From an uncultured Bacteroidota bacterium (GTDB lineage Bacteria > Bacteroidota > Bacteroidia > Flavobacteriales > Flavobacteriaceae): 64,000 nt of DNA. The stretch is from NCBI GenBank assembly GCA_902515565.1, contig CABXVR010000002.1:1-64000 (forward strand), written 5' to 3'. The translations under genes were made by a program, and so were the position numbers. Positions 37,152 to 46,355 of the stretch are shown in pieces; position 1 is the stretch's first letter, and each line of letters starts with the position of its first letter. The notes under the pieces are model-generated. The model worked only from the letters and a program-made list of their open reading frames with translations. It was not told the DNA's origin and did no database searches.

Positions 37152-38111
37152 ATGGCAATATTAGTATACACAGAATCAGAACAAGGTAAATTTAAAAAAA
37201 TAGCTTTTGAATTAGCTTCTTATGCTAGGGCAATAGCGGATGAAAATAACACTACTGTGACCGCAGTATGTTTCAATGCAGAAAGTCCAATGGAGTTACA
37301 AAACTATGGTGTAAATAAAGTTCTTAATATTTCTAATCAAGACTTAAAATCATTTAACGCCATGTCATACTCCCAATGTGTATTTGAAGCTGCAGAAAAT
37401 GAAAAATCTAACATTATTGTTATTAGCTCAAGTGCTGATTCAAAATATTTAGCTCCGCTACTTGCAGTAAAACATAATGCTGGATATATCTCTAATGCTT
37501 GTGAATTACCAACAAGCTACAGTCCATTAACAGTTAAAAGAACAGCTTTTACAAACAAAGCCTTTGAAATCACAAAGGTTAACACTGAAAATGCATTAAT
37601 AAGTTTAGCTAAAAATAGTTATTCTATAAATGAAGTTAAAACAGATGCATCTTTAGTAGATTTTTCTGTAAATGTTTCCCAAAATGACACAAAAGTTAAG
37701 TCTATAGATAAAGCTACTGATAAAGTAACAATTGCTGATGCCGATACAGTTGTATCAGCAGGCAGGGGATTGAAAGGTCCAGAAAATTGGGGAATGATAG
37801 AAGAATTAGCTGAGGTCTTGGGTGCAGCTACAGCTTGTTCAAAACCTGTATCTGATTTGGGTTGGAGACCCCATGGTGAACACGTGGGTCAAACTGGTAA
37901 ACCCGTAGCAAGTAACCTTTATATTGCTATTGGAATCTCTGGGGCAATACAACATTTAGCAGGAATTAATTCTTCAAAAGTTAAAGTCGTGATTAATACT
38001 GATCCAGAAGCGCCATTTTTTAAAGCTGCTGATTATGGTGTTGTTGGAGATGCTTTTGAGGTAGTACCTGAATTGATAAATAAACTAAAAACTTTCAAGG
38101 CTCAAAACTAA
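37152..38111 (+). CDS. etfA: Electron transfer flavoprotein alpha subunit
   Basis: This 319-residue protein is the FAD-binding ETF subunit. The C-terminal FAD domain is intact: VVSAGRGLKGPENWGMIEELA, then GEHVGQTGKPVASNLYIAIGISGAIQHLAG, and TDPEAPFFKAADYGVVGDA. The N-terminal domain pairs with EtfB. Spacing of two bases makes co-translation certain in practice. Confidence 0.95.
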   Translation: MAILVYTESEQGKFKKIAFELASYARAIADENNTTVTAVCFNAESPMELQNYGVNKVLNISNQDLKSFNAMSYSQCVFEAAENEKSNIIVISSSADSKYLAPLLAVKHNAGYISNACELPTSYSPLTVKRTAFTNKAFEITKVNTENALISLAKNSYSINEVKTDASLVDFSVNVSQNDTKVKSIDKATDKVTIADADTVVSAGRGLKGPENWGMIEELAEVLGAATACSKPVSDLGWRPHGEHVGQTGKPVASNLYIAIGISGAIQHLAGINSSKVKVVINTDPEAPFFKAADYGVVGDAFEVVPELINKLKTFKAQN

Positions 38112-38116
38112 TTCCT

Positions 38117-38146
38117 TTTGAGTATAACATAAAAAGGTTAAATTTG
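38117..38146 (+). promoter_or_regulatory. Promoter of the bifunctional nuclease gene
   Basis: TTTG (38117-38120), 18 bases, then TAAATTTG (38139-38146) is a near-ideal Bacteroidota promoter. The start site would be near 38153, which excludes an in-frame TTG at 38148 and supports the ATG at 38169. It may also serve the downstream nucleoside transporter gene. Confidence 0.6.
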
Positions 38147-38168
38147 ATTGCAATTTGTTAAATCAAGT

Positions 38169-38768
38169 ATGAGCTTAGTACGTCTAATTATTAAAGGAAT
38201 TTCTTACAGTCAAACACAAAATGGAGCTTATGCACTAATTCTTAGTGAATTAGAAGGGCAAAGAAAACTTCCGATTGTTATTGGAGCTTTTGAGGCTCAA
38301 TCTATTGCAATTGCTTTGGAAAAAGAAATAAAACCTCCTAGGCCTCTAACTCATGATTTATTTAAAAATTTTTCTATCCGTTTTGACATAATTGTTAAAC
38401 AAGTGATTATTCATAAACTTGTAGATGGAGTATTTTATTCAAGTATAATTTGCGAGAGAGATAAAATTGAGGAAGTTATTGACGCTAGAACAAGTGATGC
38501 AATAGCACTTGCACTCAGATTTAATGCACCAATTTTTACATATGAAAATATTTTAATTAAAGCTGGAGTAATTCTAAAAGTTGAAAATGACGAAGGACAA
38601 GGGGATTCTATTCTAAAAGAAATTATTCACGAGGACACAAAAGACAGTAAGAAAGATTACAAAAACAAAACAACTGAGGAGCTTCAAAAATTATTAAAAA
38701 TTGCTGTTTTAAAAGAAAACTATGAAAATGCAGCTCTAATAAGAGATGAAATATCTAAAAGACAATAA
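38169..38768 (+). CDS. Bifunctional nuclease family protein (DUF151) with UVR motif
   Basis: The ATG at 38169 gives 199 residues. Residues about 1-130 are the DUF151/bifunctional nuclease domain (YALILSELEGQRKLPIVIGAFEAQSIAIALE, ARTSDAIALALRFNAPIFT). The last about 35 residues are a UvrB/UvrC-type helical motif (LQKLLKIAVLKENYENAALIRDEI) after a Lys-rich linker. Members have been reported to have RNase and DNase activity in plants; bacterial roles are unclear. The UVR motif suggests interaction with a UvrB-like or Clp partner. The nucleoside transporter gene begins two bases later. Confidence 0.85.
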   Translation: MSLVRLIIKGISYSQTQNGAYALILSELEGQRKLPIVIGAFEAQSIAIALEKEIKPPRPLTHDLFKNFSIRFDIIVKQVIIHKLVDGVFYSSIICERDKIEEVIDARTSDAIALALRFNAPIFTYENILIKAGVILKVENDEGQGDSILKEIIHEDTKDSKKDYKNKTTEELQKLLKIAVLKENYENAALIRDEISKRQ

Positions 38769-38770
38769 TT

Positions 38771-40438
38771 ATGTTAAAAAAACTTTCAATTTTACTATTT
38801 ATCTTTTCATTTAATTCAATTTTTTCTCAATCTATTGTTGGTGATTGGTTTTTTCAAAATATTCAAGATTCTAATGGAAATGAATTATTTGAAGTTAAAA
38901 AAACAGATCTCTTAAGTATTACTGGAAAAGATTTTAAGTACAACTTAGAAGCAAAAAATAATTTACAGGCTGATGGTAGTTACTCAATTGCAAACAATAA
39001 ATTGTCATTTAAATATAATACACCTTCTGACACCCTAAGAACTTATGATATTACTTTATTATCTGAAAATGAACTAGAATTTACAGAAAATGGAGTTAGC
39101 TATAAATTTCAAAGGATTGAATCATTAATTCCTAGTCAAGGGTTTTCCATCTCTGGAATGACAAAGGGGATTACAGGAATGGTTTTTTTAATTTTCATAG
39201 CATTTTTATTTAGTAAAAACAGAAAAGCAATAAAATGGAAAACAGTATTTATTGGGTTAGCCGCACAGCTTTTGTTGGCCGTAGGTGTTTTAAAGGTTGA
39301 TTTTATTCAAAAAATATTTGAATTTTTTGGAAAGATATTTGTAAAGACACTCGACTTTACAATGGAGGGAAGTACATTTTTGTTAGGGGATATGATGAAC
39401 GTAGAAAGTTTTGGTTATGTGTTTTTGTTTCAAGTTTTACCGACCGTAATATTCTTTTCGGCCTTAACATCAGTCCTATTTTATTTAGGAGTTATTCAAA
39501 AATTTGTTAAAGCACTAGCATGGGCTCTAACAAAATTATTAAACATTTCTGGTGCAGAGAGTTTAAGTGTTGCAGGGAATATATTTTTAGGTCAAACTGA
39601 AGCTCCACTAATGATAAAAGCATATTTAGAAAAAATGTCTAAATCAGAAATATTACTAGTCATGGTAGGTGGAATGGCTACAGTAGCAGGTGGAGTTTTG
39701 GCTGCTTACATTGGATTTTTAGGAGGGGAAGATGAAGTTGTTAGGTTATTTTACGCAAAACACCTGTTAACTGCATCAGTTATGGCTGCTCCAGGAGCAA
39801 TCGTGATTTCAAAAATACTATATCCTCAAACTGAAAAAATTAACACTGAGGTACATGTCTCTCAAGAAAAAATTGGCGCTAATTTACTTGACGCAATAGC
39901 AAACGGAACAACAGAGGGGTTGAAATTGGCTGCAAATGTTGGTGCAATGCTATTAGTTTTTGTCGCTTTTATAGCCATGATTAACTTTGGATTTGAGAAA
40001 ATTGGAACGATTGGTCAAATAAATAACTGGATTAGTTCGAATACTTCATATGACCAACTTTCCATAGAGTTTGTTTTAGGTTATACATTTTCTCCATTAA
40101 TGTGGCTAATTGGAGTTGCAAAAGAAGACATGGCATTAATGGGTCAGCTATTAGGAATAAAGTTAGCTGTCAGTGAGTTTATCGGATACATGCAATTAGC
40201 TGAACTTAAAGACATCACAAATTTGATTCATTTTAAATATGAAAAATCCATAATTATGGCTACATATATGTTGTGTGGTTTTGCAAATTTTGCATCTATT
40301 GGAATTCAAATTGGTGGTATTGGTTCATTAGCACCTGGGCAAAGAAAAAACTTGTCAGAATTCGGATTTTTAGCTTTGATAGGTGGGACACTTGCCTCAC
40401 TATTATCTGCAACTTTTGCAGGAATGATTATTGGCTAA
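38771..40438 (+). CDS. NupC/CNT nucleoside transporter with an extra exported N-terminal domain
   Basis: This 555-residue protein begins with a signal peptide (MLKKLSILLFIFSFNSIFSQ) and a beta-rich, lipocalin-like segment (about 22-117: GDWFFQNIQDSNGNELF, SYSIANNKLSFKYNTPSDTLRTYDITLL). The concentrative nucleoside transporter core (about 130-555) follows, with the family motifs GQTEAPLMIKAYL, MATVAGGVLAAYIG, AANVGAMLLVFVAFIAMINF and CGFANFASIGIQIGG. The core should import nucleosides with Na+ or H+. The front domain would face the periplasm; its role is unknown. thyA, folA and a dNK gene nearby fit nucleotide salvage. Confidence 0.87.
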   Translation: MLKKLSILLFIFSFNSIFSQSIVGDWFFQNIQDSNGNELFEVKKTDLLSITGKDFKYNLEAKNNLQADGSYSIANNKLSFKYNTPSDTLRTYDITLLSENELEFTENGVSYKFQRIESLIPSQGFSISGMTKGITGMVFLIFIAFLFSKNRKAIKWKTVFIGLAAQLLLAVGVLKVDFIQKIFEFFGKIFVKTLDFTMEGSTFLLGDMMNVESFGYVFLFQVLPTVIFFSALTSVLFYLGVIQKFVKALAWALTKLLNISGAESLSVAGNIFLGQTEAPLMIKAYLEKMSKSEILLVMVGGMATVAGGVLAAYIGFLGGEDEVVRLFYAKHLLTASVMAAPGAIVISKILYPQTEKINTEVHVSQEKIGANLLDAIANGTTEGLKLAANVGAMLLVFVAFIAMINFGFEKIGTIGQINNWISSNTSYDQLSIEFVLGYTFSPLMWLIGVAKEDMALMGQLLGIKLAVSEFIGYMQLAELKDITNLIHFKYEKSIIMATYMLCGFANFASIGIQIGGIGSLAPGQRKNLSEFGFLALIGGTLASLLSATFAGMIIG

Positions 40439-40513
40439 AAAGTTAATAACTTTAATATATTTATTATTTAATTTTCTCTGGATTTATCTATTTTTATTTT
40501 TTAAATATTTCAA

Positions 40514-41338
40514 ATGAAGCAATACTTAGATTTAGTAAAAGAAGTTTTAGAAAACGGAAATCAAAAAGGAGATAGAACAGGGACCGGAACAAAAAGTATT
40601 TTTGGTCACCAACTAAGATTTGATTTAAGTAAAGGCTTTCCGATGATTACTACAAAAAAACTTCATTTAAAATCTATAATTCATGAATTATTATGGTTTA
40701 TAAATGGAGATACCAATATTAGTTATCTTAATGAAAATGGTGTTAAGATTTGGAATGAATGGGCAAATAATGATGGTGATTTAGGGCCTGTCTATGGCTA
40801 TCAGTGGAGAAATTGGAACGGTGATGAAATTGATCAAATTAAGGAGCTAATAAGTACATTAAAAAGCAATCCTAATAGTAGAAGAATGCTAGTCTCTGCT
40901 TGGAATCCATCTGTTCTACCAGACACTTCTAAATCTTTCGAAGAAAATGTTGCAAATGGCAAAGCTGCACTTCCTCCATGTCATGCCTTTTTTCAATTTT
41001 ATGTAAATAACGGAAAACTTTCTTGTCAACTATACCAAAGAAGTGCAGATGTTTTTCTTGGAGTTCCCTTCAATATTGCATCCTACTCATTATTCACAAT
41101 GATGATTGCACAAGTGTGTGGATATCAAGCTGGAGATTTTGTACATACATTTGGAGATGCTCATATATATAACAACCATATTGAACAGGTCAAATTACAA
41201 CTAAGTAGAGACACAAGACCATTACCTAAAATGGAGATAAACCCTGAAATTAAAAGTATTTTTGATTTTAAATTTGAGGACTTTAAATTGGTCGACTATG
41301 ACCCACATCCACATATTAAAGGAGCTGTAGCAATTTAA
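40514..41338 (+). CDS. thyA: Thymidylate synthase ThyA
   Basis: ThyA methylates dUMP to dTMP with methylene-tetrahydrofolate, releasing dihydrofolate. At 274 residues it is the classical enzyme. Motifs: [39 protein letters not shown], the catalytic Cys in [12 protein letters not shown] (about 160), and [19 protein letters not shown]. It is followed five bases later by folA, which recycles the dihydrofolate. Confidence 0.97.
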   Translation: MKQYLDLVKEVLENGNQKGDRTGTGTKSIFGHQLRFDLSKGFPMITTKKLHLKSIIHELLWFINGDTNISYLNENGVKIWNEWANNDGDLGPVYGYQWRNWNGDEIDQIKELISTLKSNPNSRRMLVSAWNPSVLPDTSKSFEENVANGKAALPPCHAFFQFYVNNGKLSCQLYQRSADVFLGVPFNIASYSLFTMMIAQVCGYQAGDFVHTFGDAHIYNNHIEQVKLQLSRDTRPLPKMEINPEIKSIFDFKFEDFKLVDYDPHPHIKGAVAI

Positions 41339-41343
41339 AAAAT

Positions 41344-41847
41344 ATGACTAGATCTAATTTAACTATAATTGTTGCTGCCGACTTAAATGACACTATCGGT
41401 AAAGACAACAAATTAATTTGGCATTTACCTGATGACTTAAGGAGATTTAAAAAACTTACTTCAGGGCATCACATTATTATGGGAAGAAAAACCTTTGATA
41501 GCTTTCCAGGCCTATTACCAAACAGAAAACACATTGTCATTACAAGACAAAAAGAAAATAAAGAAATTGAAAATGTTGTTTACGTAAACTCTATGCAAGA
41601 GGCTATTAATGTCAGTAATGAAGACCCTAATCCATTTGTAATTGGAGGTGGGGAAATTTACAAAATAGCAATGGACTATTGTTCAAAAATAGAGCTAACC
41701 AGAGTTAATCATTCTTTTGATGGAGACACACATTTCACTAAAATTGATAGCAACGATTGGACTAAAATATCTGATGAATTTCATGATATAGATGAAAAAC
41801 ATAAATATTCATTTAACTTTGAAACTTACGAAACAAAAAACATATGA
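41344..41847 (+). CDS. folA: Dihydrofolate reductase
   Basis: DHFR reduces the dihydrofolate made by ThyA. The 167-residue protein has IVAADLNDTIGKDNKLIWHLPDDLRRFKKLT at the N-terminus with the Trp-His-Leu loop and catalytic Asp, then IIMGRKTFDSFPGLLPNRKHIVITR, and VIGGGEIYKIAM. It overlaps fabD by four bases. Confidence 0.95.
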   Translation: MTRSNLTIIVAADLNDTIGKDNKLIWHLPDDLRRFKKLTSGHHIIMGRKTFDSFPGLLPNRKHIVITRQKENKEIENVVYVNSMQEAINVSNEDPNPFVIGGGEIYKIAMDYCSKIELTRVNHSFDGDTHFTKIDSNDWTKISDEFHDIDEKHKYSFNFETYETKNI

Positions 41848-42728
41848 AAGCTTACGTATTTCCAGGGCAAGGTGCTCAGTTCTCAGGAATGGGATTAGAT
41901 CTTTATAATCAAAGTGACATCGCTAAAGAATTATTTGATTCTGCCAATTCAATTTTAGGTTTCAAAATCACTGAAATAATGTTTAATGGATCTGCTGAAG
42001 ACCTAAAACAAACTAAAGTAACACAACCTGCTATCTTTCTTCACTCTGTAATTTTAGCAAAAATGTTGGGCGATAATTTTAAACCTCAAATGGTTGCTGG
42101 ACATTCCCTTGGTGAGTTTTCTGCACTTGTAAGTACTGGTGTGATTAGTTTTGAAGATGGATTGAAGCTTGTTTCTAAACGAGCAATTGCTATGCAAAAA
42201 GCTTGTGATATTCAAAAAAGTACAATGGCTGCAGTTTTAGGATTAGAAGATTCGATTGTTGAAAAAGTATGCGATAGTATTGATGGGGTTGTTGTAGCCG
42301 CTAATTATAATTGTCCAGGTCAATTGGTAATCTCTGGAGAAATAAACGCAATTAATGAAGCTTGTGAAAAATTAAAGGAAAATGGAGCAAGAAGAGCTTT
42401 AGTCCTCCCTGTTGGTGGTGCATTTCATTCCCCACTTATGAACCCTGCTAAAGAAGAGTTAGAAAAAGCGATCAACACCACCACATTTCATAAACCATCT
42501 TGTCCTATTTACCAAAACGTAAGTGCAAGTGCAGTTATGGATGATAATAAAATAAAAACCAATTTAATTTCTCAACTTACCTCACCAGTTAGATGGACTC
42601 ATACAATTCAACAAATGATTAAAGACGGAGCTACAGAGTTCATTGAAGTTGGCCCAGGAAAAGTACTACAAGGATTAGTAAAAAAAATAAATAGAGAATC
42701 CGAAGTTTCTTCTGCTACAATATTTTAA
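41844..42728 (+). CDS. fabD: Malonyl-CoA:ACP transacylase FabD
   Basis: FabD loads malonate onto acyl carrier protein for fatty acid synthesis. It has 294 residues. FPGQGAQFSGMG opens the protein, GHSLGEFSALV (about 88-98) carries the nucleophilic Ser, and GGAFHSPLM carries the catalytic His. The C-terminal EVGPGKVLQGL is typical. It overlaps folA and is five bases from lspA, so it belongs to the thyA-folA-fabD-lspA transcript. Confidence 0.95.
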   Translation: MKAYVFPGQGAQFSGMGLDLYNQSDIAKELFDSANSILGFKITEIMFNGSAEDLKQTKVTQPAIFLHSVILAKMLGDNFKPQMVAGHSLGEFSALVSTGVISFEDGLKLVSKRAIAMQKACDIQKSTMAAVLGLEDSIVEKVCDSIDGVVVAANYNCPGQLVISGEINAINEACEKLKENGARRALVLPVGGAFHSPLMNPAKEELEKAINTTTFHKPSCPIYQNVSASAVMDDNKIKTNLISQLTSPVRWTHTIQQMIKDGATEFIEVGPGKVLQGLVKKINRESEVSSATIF

Positions 42729-42733
42729 TAAAA

Positions 42734-43216
42734 ATGAAAAATAAAAGAAATTTATATATTATATCTCTAGTGATTTTAAATATCATTCTAGATCAATTAT
42801 CCAAATTTTGGATCAGAGCCAATGTAGCTCCTTACAGTGATATTAATATAATTGCTGATTATTTTATTATTACTAATGTTGAAAATAGTGGAGCATTCTT
42901 AGGCCTTGGTAGTGATTTTTCACCTGTCATAAAAAGTATCTTATTACTTGCTTTACCAGTAGGAGTTCTTGTAACTGTTTTAGTTTACGTATTTAAAGAC
43001 AAATCTATAGACAAATTAAGTCTTATTGGTTATAGCTCAATTATTGGTGGTGGTATTGGAAATATTTACGACAGGTTTTTATACGGATCCGTGACAGATT
43101 TTTTATTTATTGATTTAGGTGGAGTTTTTAAAACAGGTATTTTTAATATAGCTGATCTATCAGTTACAACCGGAATGATCTTAATTATTTGGGCAAGTTT
43201 TAAAAATAAAGAGTAA
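42734..43216 (+). CDS. lspA: Lipoprotein signal peptidase LspA
   Basis: LspA cleaves the signal peptides of prolipoproteins in the inner membrane; substrates here should include GldB and the lipoprotein RidA. The 160-residue protein has four hydrophobic segments. The catalytic aspartates fall in GNIYDRFLYGSVTDF and FNIADLSVT. VENSGAFLGLG is the family NxGAAFG-like loop. It is convergent with the amidohydrolase, four bases apart. Confidence 0.95.
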   Translation: MKNKRNLYIISLVILNIILDQLSKFWIRANVAPYSDINIIADYFIITNVENSGAFLGLGSDFSPVIKSILLLALPVGVLVTVLVYVFKDKSIDKLSLIGYSSIIGGGIGNIYDRFLYGSVTDFLFIDLGGVFKTGIFNIADLSVTTGMILIIWASFKNKE

Positions 43217-43220
43217 AAAA

Positions 43221-44498
43221 TTAATTTTTATAAACTACCCCTTCTTTCATTACAAAAACTACATTTTCTAAAGTTGAAACATTATCCAAAGGGTTATGTT
43301 CAGTTGCTACAATATCTGCAATAAAACCTTCTTTAATTTTACCTAAATCATTTTCCATACTTAAAATTGAAGCATTTGTAATAGTTGCTGACTGTATACA
43401 CTCCATTATTGGCATCCCAACTTCATGCATATATCCAAACTCTTTACCATTAATTCCATGTGGATATACACCAGCATCAGAACCAAATGCAATTTTTACA
43501 CCTGCTTTGTAAGCTTTTGCAAATGTAGATTGAATTTGCGGGCCAATAGCAAGCGCTTTAGGCACAACTAATTCATCATAATATCCTTTTATTTTTGCTT
43601 TTTCTGCAACTTCTTTACCTGCAGTAATTGTAGGAACATAATAAGTTCCGTATTCTTTCATAAGTTCGATGGACTTATCACTCATAAGTGTTCCATGTTC
43701 AATCGTGGTAACTCCTCCAATTATTGCTCTCTGAATCCCTTCATCTCCGTGAGCATGAGCTGCTATAATCATTCCATAGTCTTTAGCAGTATCGCAGATT
43801 GATTTAATTTCCTCCAAAGTAAACTGAGGGTTTTGACCATTTTTGGCAATACTCATTACTCCTCCAGTTGCAGTAATTTTTATATTATCTGCACCGTCTT
43901 TATATCTTTGTCTAACAGCTTTTTTTGCGTCATCTACACTATTAATAACTCCTTCTTTCGGGCCTGGATCCCCTCTTAATGAGTTTTTCCATCCATTTGT
44001 AGGATCCGCATGACCTCCTGTTGTACCAATTGCTTTTCCAGCAGTAAATATTCTTGGTCCTACAACTTCCCCTTTAGCAATAGCATCTCTTAGTGAAATA
44101 TTTATTCCCGTTCCTCCTAAATCTCTAACAGTCGTAAATCCAGCCATTAGGGTTATTTCTGCAAATTTTAAAGACCCAAAAGCTATATCAGCATCATTTG
44201 CTGTAAAAGCATTCATATATTTTTGAGGATTAAACTCAGATTCAATGTGAACATGCATATCAATTAATCCAGGCATTACAGTTTTTGATTTTAAATCAAT
44301 TACTTTATCAAGTGGATTATCAGATGAAACATATCCATTTTTTATTGCTACAATTTTGTCAGAAGAAACAATTATAGTTTTCTTATTTAAAACCTTACCT
44401 CTCTCAGTATCTATGATTTTTCCACATTGTAAATAAGTGTCTTGAGAGCTGATGTTAAAACTTATAAAGAAAATAAGTAGGCATATAAATTTTTTCAT
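43221..44498 (-). CDS. Exported amidohydrolase family protein
   Basis: This 425-residue metal-dependent hydrolase has a signal peptide (MKKFICLLIFFISFNISSQ). It shows the amidohydrolase motifs: GLIDMHVHIESE (HxH metal pair, about 77-88), KITATGGVMS, AAHAHGDEGIQRAI, TIEHGTLM and AFGSDAGVYPHG (late metal Asp). It resembles the Xaa-Pro dipeptidase/imidazolonepropionase-like exported hydrolases common in marine Bacteroidota. The substrate is probably a peptide or amide in the periplasm, but sequence alone does not decide. Transcribed alone. Confidence 0.83.
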   Translation of the reverse strand: MKKFICLLIFFISFNISSQDTYLQCGKIIDTERGKVLNKKTIIVSSDKIVAIKNGYVSSDNPLDKVIDLKSKTVMPGLIDMHVHIESEFNPQKYMNAFTANDADIAFGSLKFAEITLMAGFTTVRDLGGTGINISLRDAIAKGEVVGPRIFTAGKAIGTTGGHADPTNGWKNSLRGDPGPKEGVINSVDDAKKAVRQRYKDGADNIKITATGGVMSIAKNGQNPQFTLEEIKSICDTAKDYGMIIAAHAHGDEGIQRAIIGGVTTIEHGTLMSDKSIELMKEYGTYYVPTITAGKEVAEKAKIKGYYDELVVPKALAIGPQIQSTFAKAYKAGVKIAFGSDAGVYPHGINGKEFGYMHEVGMPIMECIQSATITNASILSMENDLGKIKEGFIADIVATEHNPLDNVSTLENVVFVMKEGVVYKN

Positions 44499-44657
44499 AA
44501 TTGGGGTATTTTTTTGTTTATGACAGTGTACTAATGTACATATTTTTTTTTCCTTTTGAGAAAAATAATATAAAGTAGTGTATTTTAGCTATAAAATAAT
44601 TTTATCATTTATAATATAATATTACATACAAGTAGGTTTGTTTTTAGATTACTATCG

Positions 44658-45818
44658 TTGTTCAACTCTAAAATTAAACTTGGAGTTATTGGTAGGCATG
44701 AGACTTTTAATCGACTTAATAATTCTATTAATTCAAATGATAAAACTATTTGGTTTCATTGCGCATCCCTTGGCGAATATGAACAAGGGTTTCCACTGTT
44801 TGTAGAAATAAAAAAGAAATATCCGAATCATAAACTAGTATTAAGTTTTTTCTCTCCATCTGGTTATGAAGTTAAAAAAGCAAATAGTATTGCAGATGTT
44901 GTTGTATATCTTCCAATAGATACTAAAGATAATTGTGAAAAATTTTTAGATTTAATCAAGCCTGAAATAGTAGTATTTATAAAGTCTGAGATTTGGCCAA
45001 ACTATTTAAATGAAATTAAAAAAAGAAATATAAAATCGATACTAGTTTGTGCAATTTACAACTCTTCACAAATGAAGTATGGTTTATTGAAAAAAGCAGT
45101 TTTAAAGTTTGATTACATTTTTACTCAAGATGAAAAGTCAAAAGATTTCTTTAAATCAATTGGACATAATAATGTATTTAATAGCGGAGATACCAGATTT
45201 GATCGAGTCTCCTTGTCTAAAAACTTAAATGAAGATGTTGATTATATTAAAGAGTTTTTGAGTAAAAAAGACTGTCTAATCGCAGGTAGTACGTGGGGTA
45301 AGGACCATGAGATACTTACAAGTTATATAAATCATTCAAAGTCAAATCTTAAATTTATTATAGCTCCTCATGAAATAAATAAAATGGAAATAAATAATCT
45401 AAAATCATTTATTAATAAAAAAACAATTCTTTTCTCTGAGTTAAATAATGAAAATATTAAGACTGCAAGTGTAATTATTGTAGATAATATTGGGACTCTT
45501 TCTAAGCTCTATAAACACGCTAGTTTAGCTTACATAGGAGGTGGATTTAATGGTGAAGGCAAGCTCCATAACACGTTAGAAGCAGCAGTTTTTGGTTTAC
45601 CAATAATCATTGGAAAATATTATAGTAAATTTCCAGAAGCAGTGAGTATGATTAAAAGTGGAGGAATGTTTTCAGTTAATAATGCTGAATCTTTAAAAAT
45701 TAAAATTGATGAATTAATTAGGGATAAAGAAAAACTACAAAAAACAGGTGCTCTTAACTCTAGTTTTATTAATAGTAAAATTGGGGCTACCCAATCAATA
45801 TTAGCTAATTTAAAATAA
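44658..45818 (+). CDS. waaA: 3-deoxy-D-manno-octulosonic acid transferase (start uncertain)
   Basis: WaaA adds Kdo to lipid A in the inner membrane. The body is clear: ASLGEYEQGFPLF with the catalytic Glu, LVLSFFSPSGYEV, IFIKSEIWPNY-like text, GSTWGKDHE, and GGFNGEGKLHNTLEAAVFGLPIIIG. The only standard start is TTG at 44658, giving 386 residues and no membrane anchor. Yet the frame stays open back to 44595 and encodes a typical WaaA N-terminus (NFIIYNIILHTSRFVFRLLSLF) with no ATG, GTG or TTG. Either ATC or ATT near 44604-44607 is used, or the start codon has been lost. See findings. Plus strand, eight bases before the ridA-like gene. Confidence 0.85.
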   Translation: MFNSKIKLGVIGRHETFNRLNNSINSNDKTIWFHCASLGEYEQGFPLFVEIKKKYPNHKLVLSFFSPSGYEVKKANSIADVVVYLPIDTKDNCEKFLDLIKPEIVVFIKSEIWPNYLNEIKKRNIKSILVCAIYNSSQMKYGLLKKAVLKFDYIFTQDEKSKDFFKSIGHNNVFNSGDTRFDRVSLSKNLNEDVDYIKEFLSKKDCLIAGSTWGKDHEILTSYINHSKSNLKFIIAPHEINKMEINNLKSFINKKTILFSELNNENIKTASVIIVDNIGTLSKLYKHASLAYIGGGFNGEGKLHNTLEAAVFGLPIIIGKYYSKFPEAVSMIKSGGMFSVNNAESLKIKIDELIRDKEKLQKTGALNSSFINSKIGATQSILANLK

Positions 45819-45824
45819 ACAAAA

Positions 45825-46301
45825 ATGAAATATTTCGTATTAACAGTATTGAGCTTTGTAATTATCTCTTGTGATTATAAAGTAGAAAAAACAATAGATT
45901 TTAACAGCTCTTCAGCTGCAGAAGTTGAATTTTACTCCACTGAAGAAACAATAAAAGCAGGATATCCATTTTCTGATGCAGTGAAAATTAACGATGTTAT
46001 AATTCTCTCTGGTGTTGTTGGAAATGTTCCAGGTAATGAATCTGTGGTTGAGGGAGGTATACAAGCAGAAACAAGACAAGCTTTAGAAAACATCAAATCT
46101 ATACTCCAACATTATGATTTAACAATGGATAATATTGTAAAATGTACTTGCATGATTGATGATATTTCTGAATGGGGACAAATGAATGAAGTATATAAAA
46201 CCTATTTTACCAAAAACAAACCCTCAAGGAGTGCTTTTGGTGCTGACGGACTAGCACTTGGCGCTAAATTAGAACTAGAATGTTGGGCAGTAGAAAATTA
46301 A
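45825..46301 (+). CDS. RidA family protein carried on a lipoprotein signal
   Basis: This 158-residue protein has a lipoprotein signal (MKYFVLTVLSFVIISC, Cys 16) followed by a full RidA/YjgF domain: SDAVKINDVIILSGVVG, AETRQALENIKSILQHYDLTMDNIVKC, and PSRSAFGADGLALGAKLELECWAV with the conserved Arg and Glu. RidA proteins hydrolyse reactive enamine/imine intermediates in the cytoplasm. A lipid-anchored form must act in the periplasm or outer membrane, on an unknown substrate. It is co-transcribed with waaA. Confidence 0.85.
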   Translation: MKYFVLTVLSFVIISCDYKVEKTIDFNSSSAAEVEFYSTEETIKAGYPFSDAVKINDVIILSGVVGNVPGNESVVEGGIQAETRQALENIKSILQHYDLTMDNIVKCTCMIDDISEWGQMNEVYKTYFTKNKPSRSAFGADGLALGAKLELECWAVEN

Positions 46302-46321
46302 ATCGCATAAATTGTGATTTA
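46299..46321. terminator. Stem-loop between convergent ridA-like and ABC genes (possible terminator)
   Basis: TAAATCGCA and TGTGATTTA (9 pairs, one G-U, 5-base loop) form a hairpin that starts at the stop codon of the RidA lipoprotein gene. There is no good T run on either side, so it may be a processing or stability structure and not a true intrinsic terminator. Confidence 0.3.
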
Positions 46322-46355
46322 TATTCTACTTAAAAATATTTAATCCTATAATTAT

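Noticed and set aside
43203-43225. AAAAATTAATTTTT palindrome between lspA and the amidohydrolase as a terminator
   Set aside because: It is composed only of A and T with no loop, too weak to act as an intrinsic terminator.
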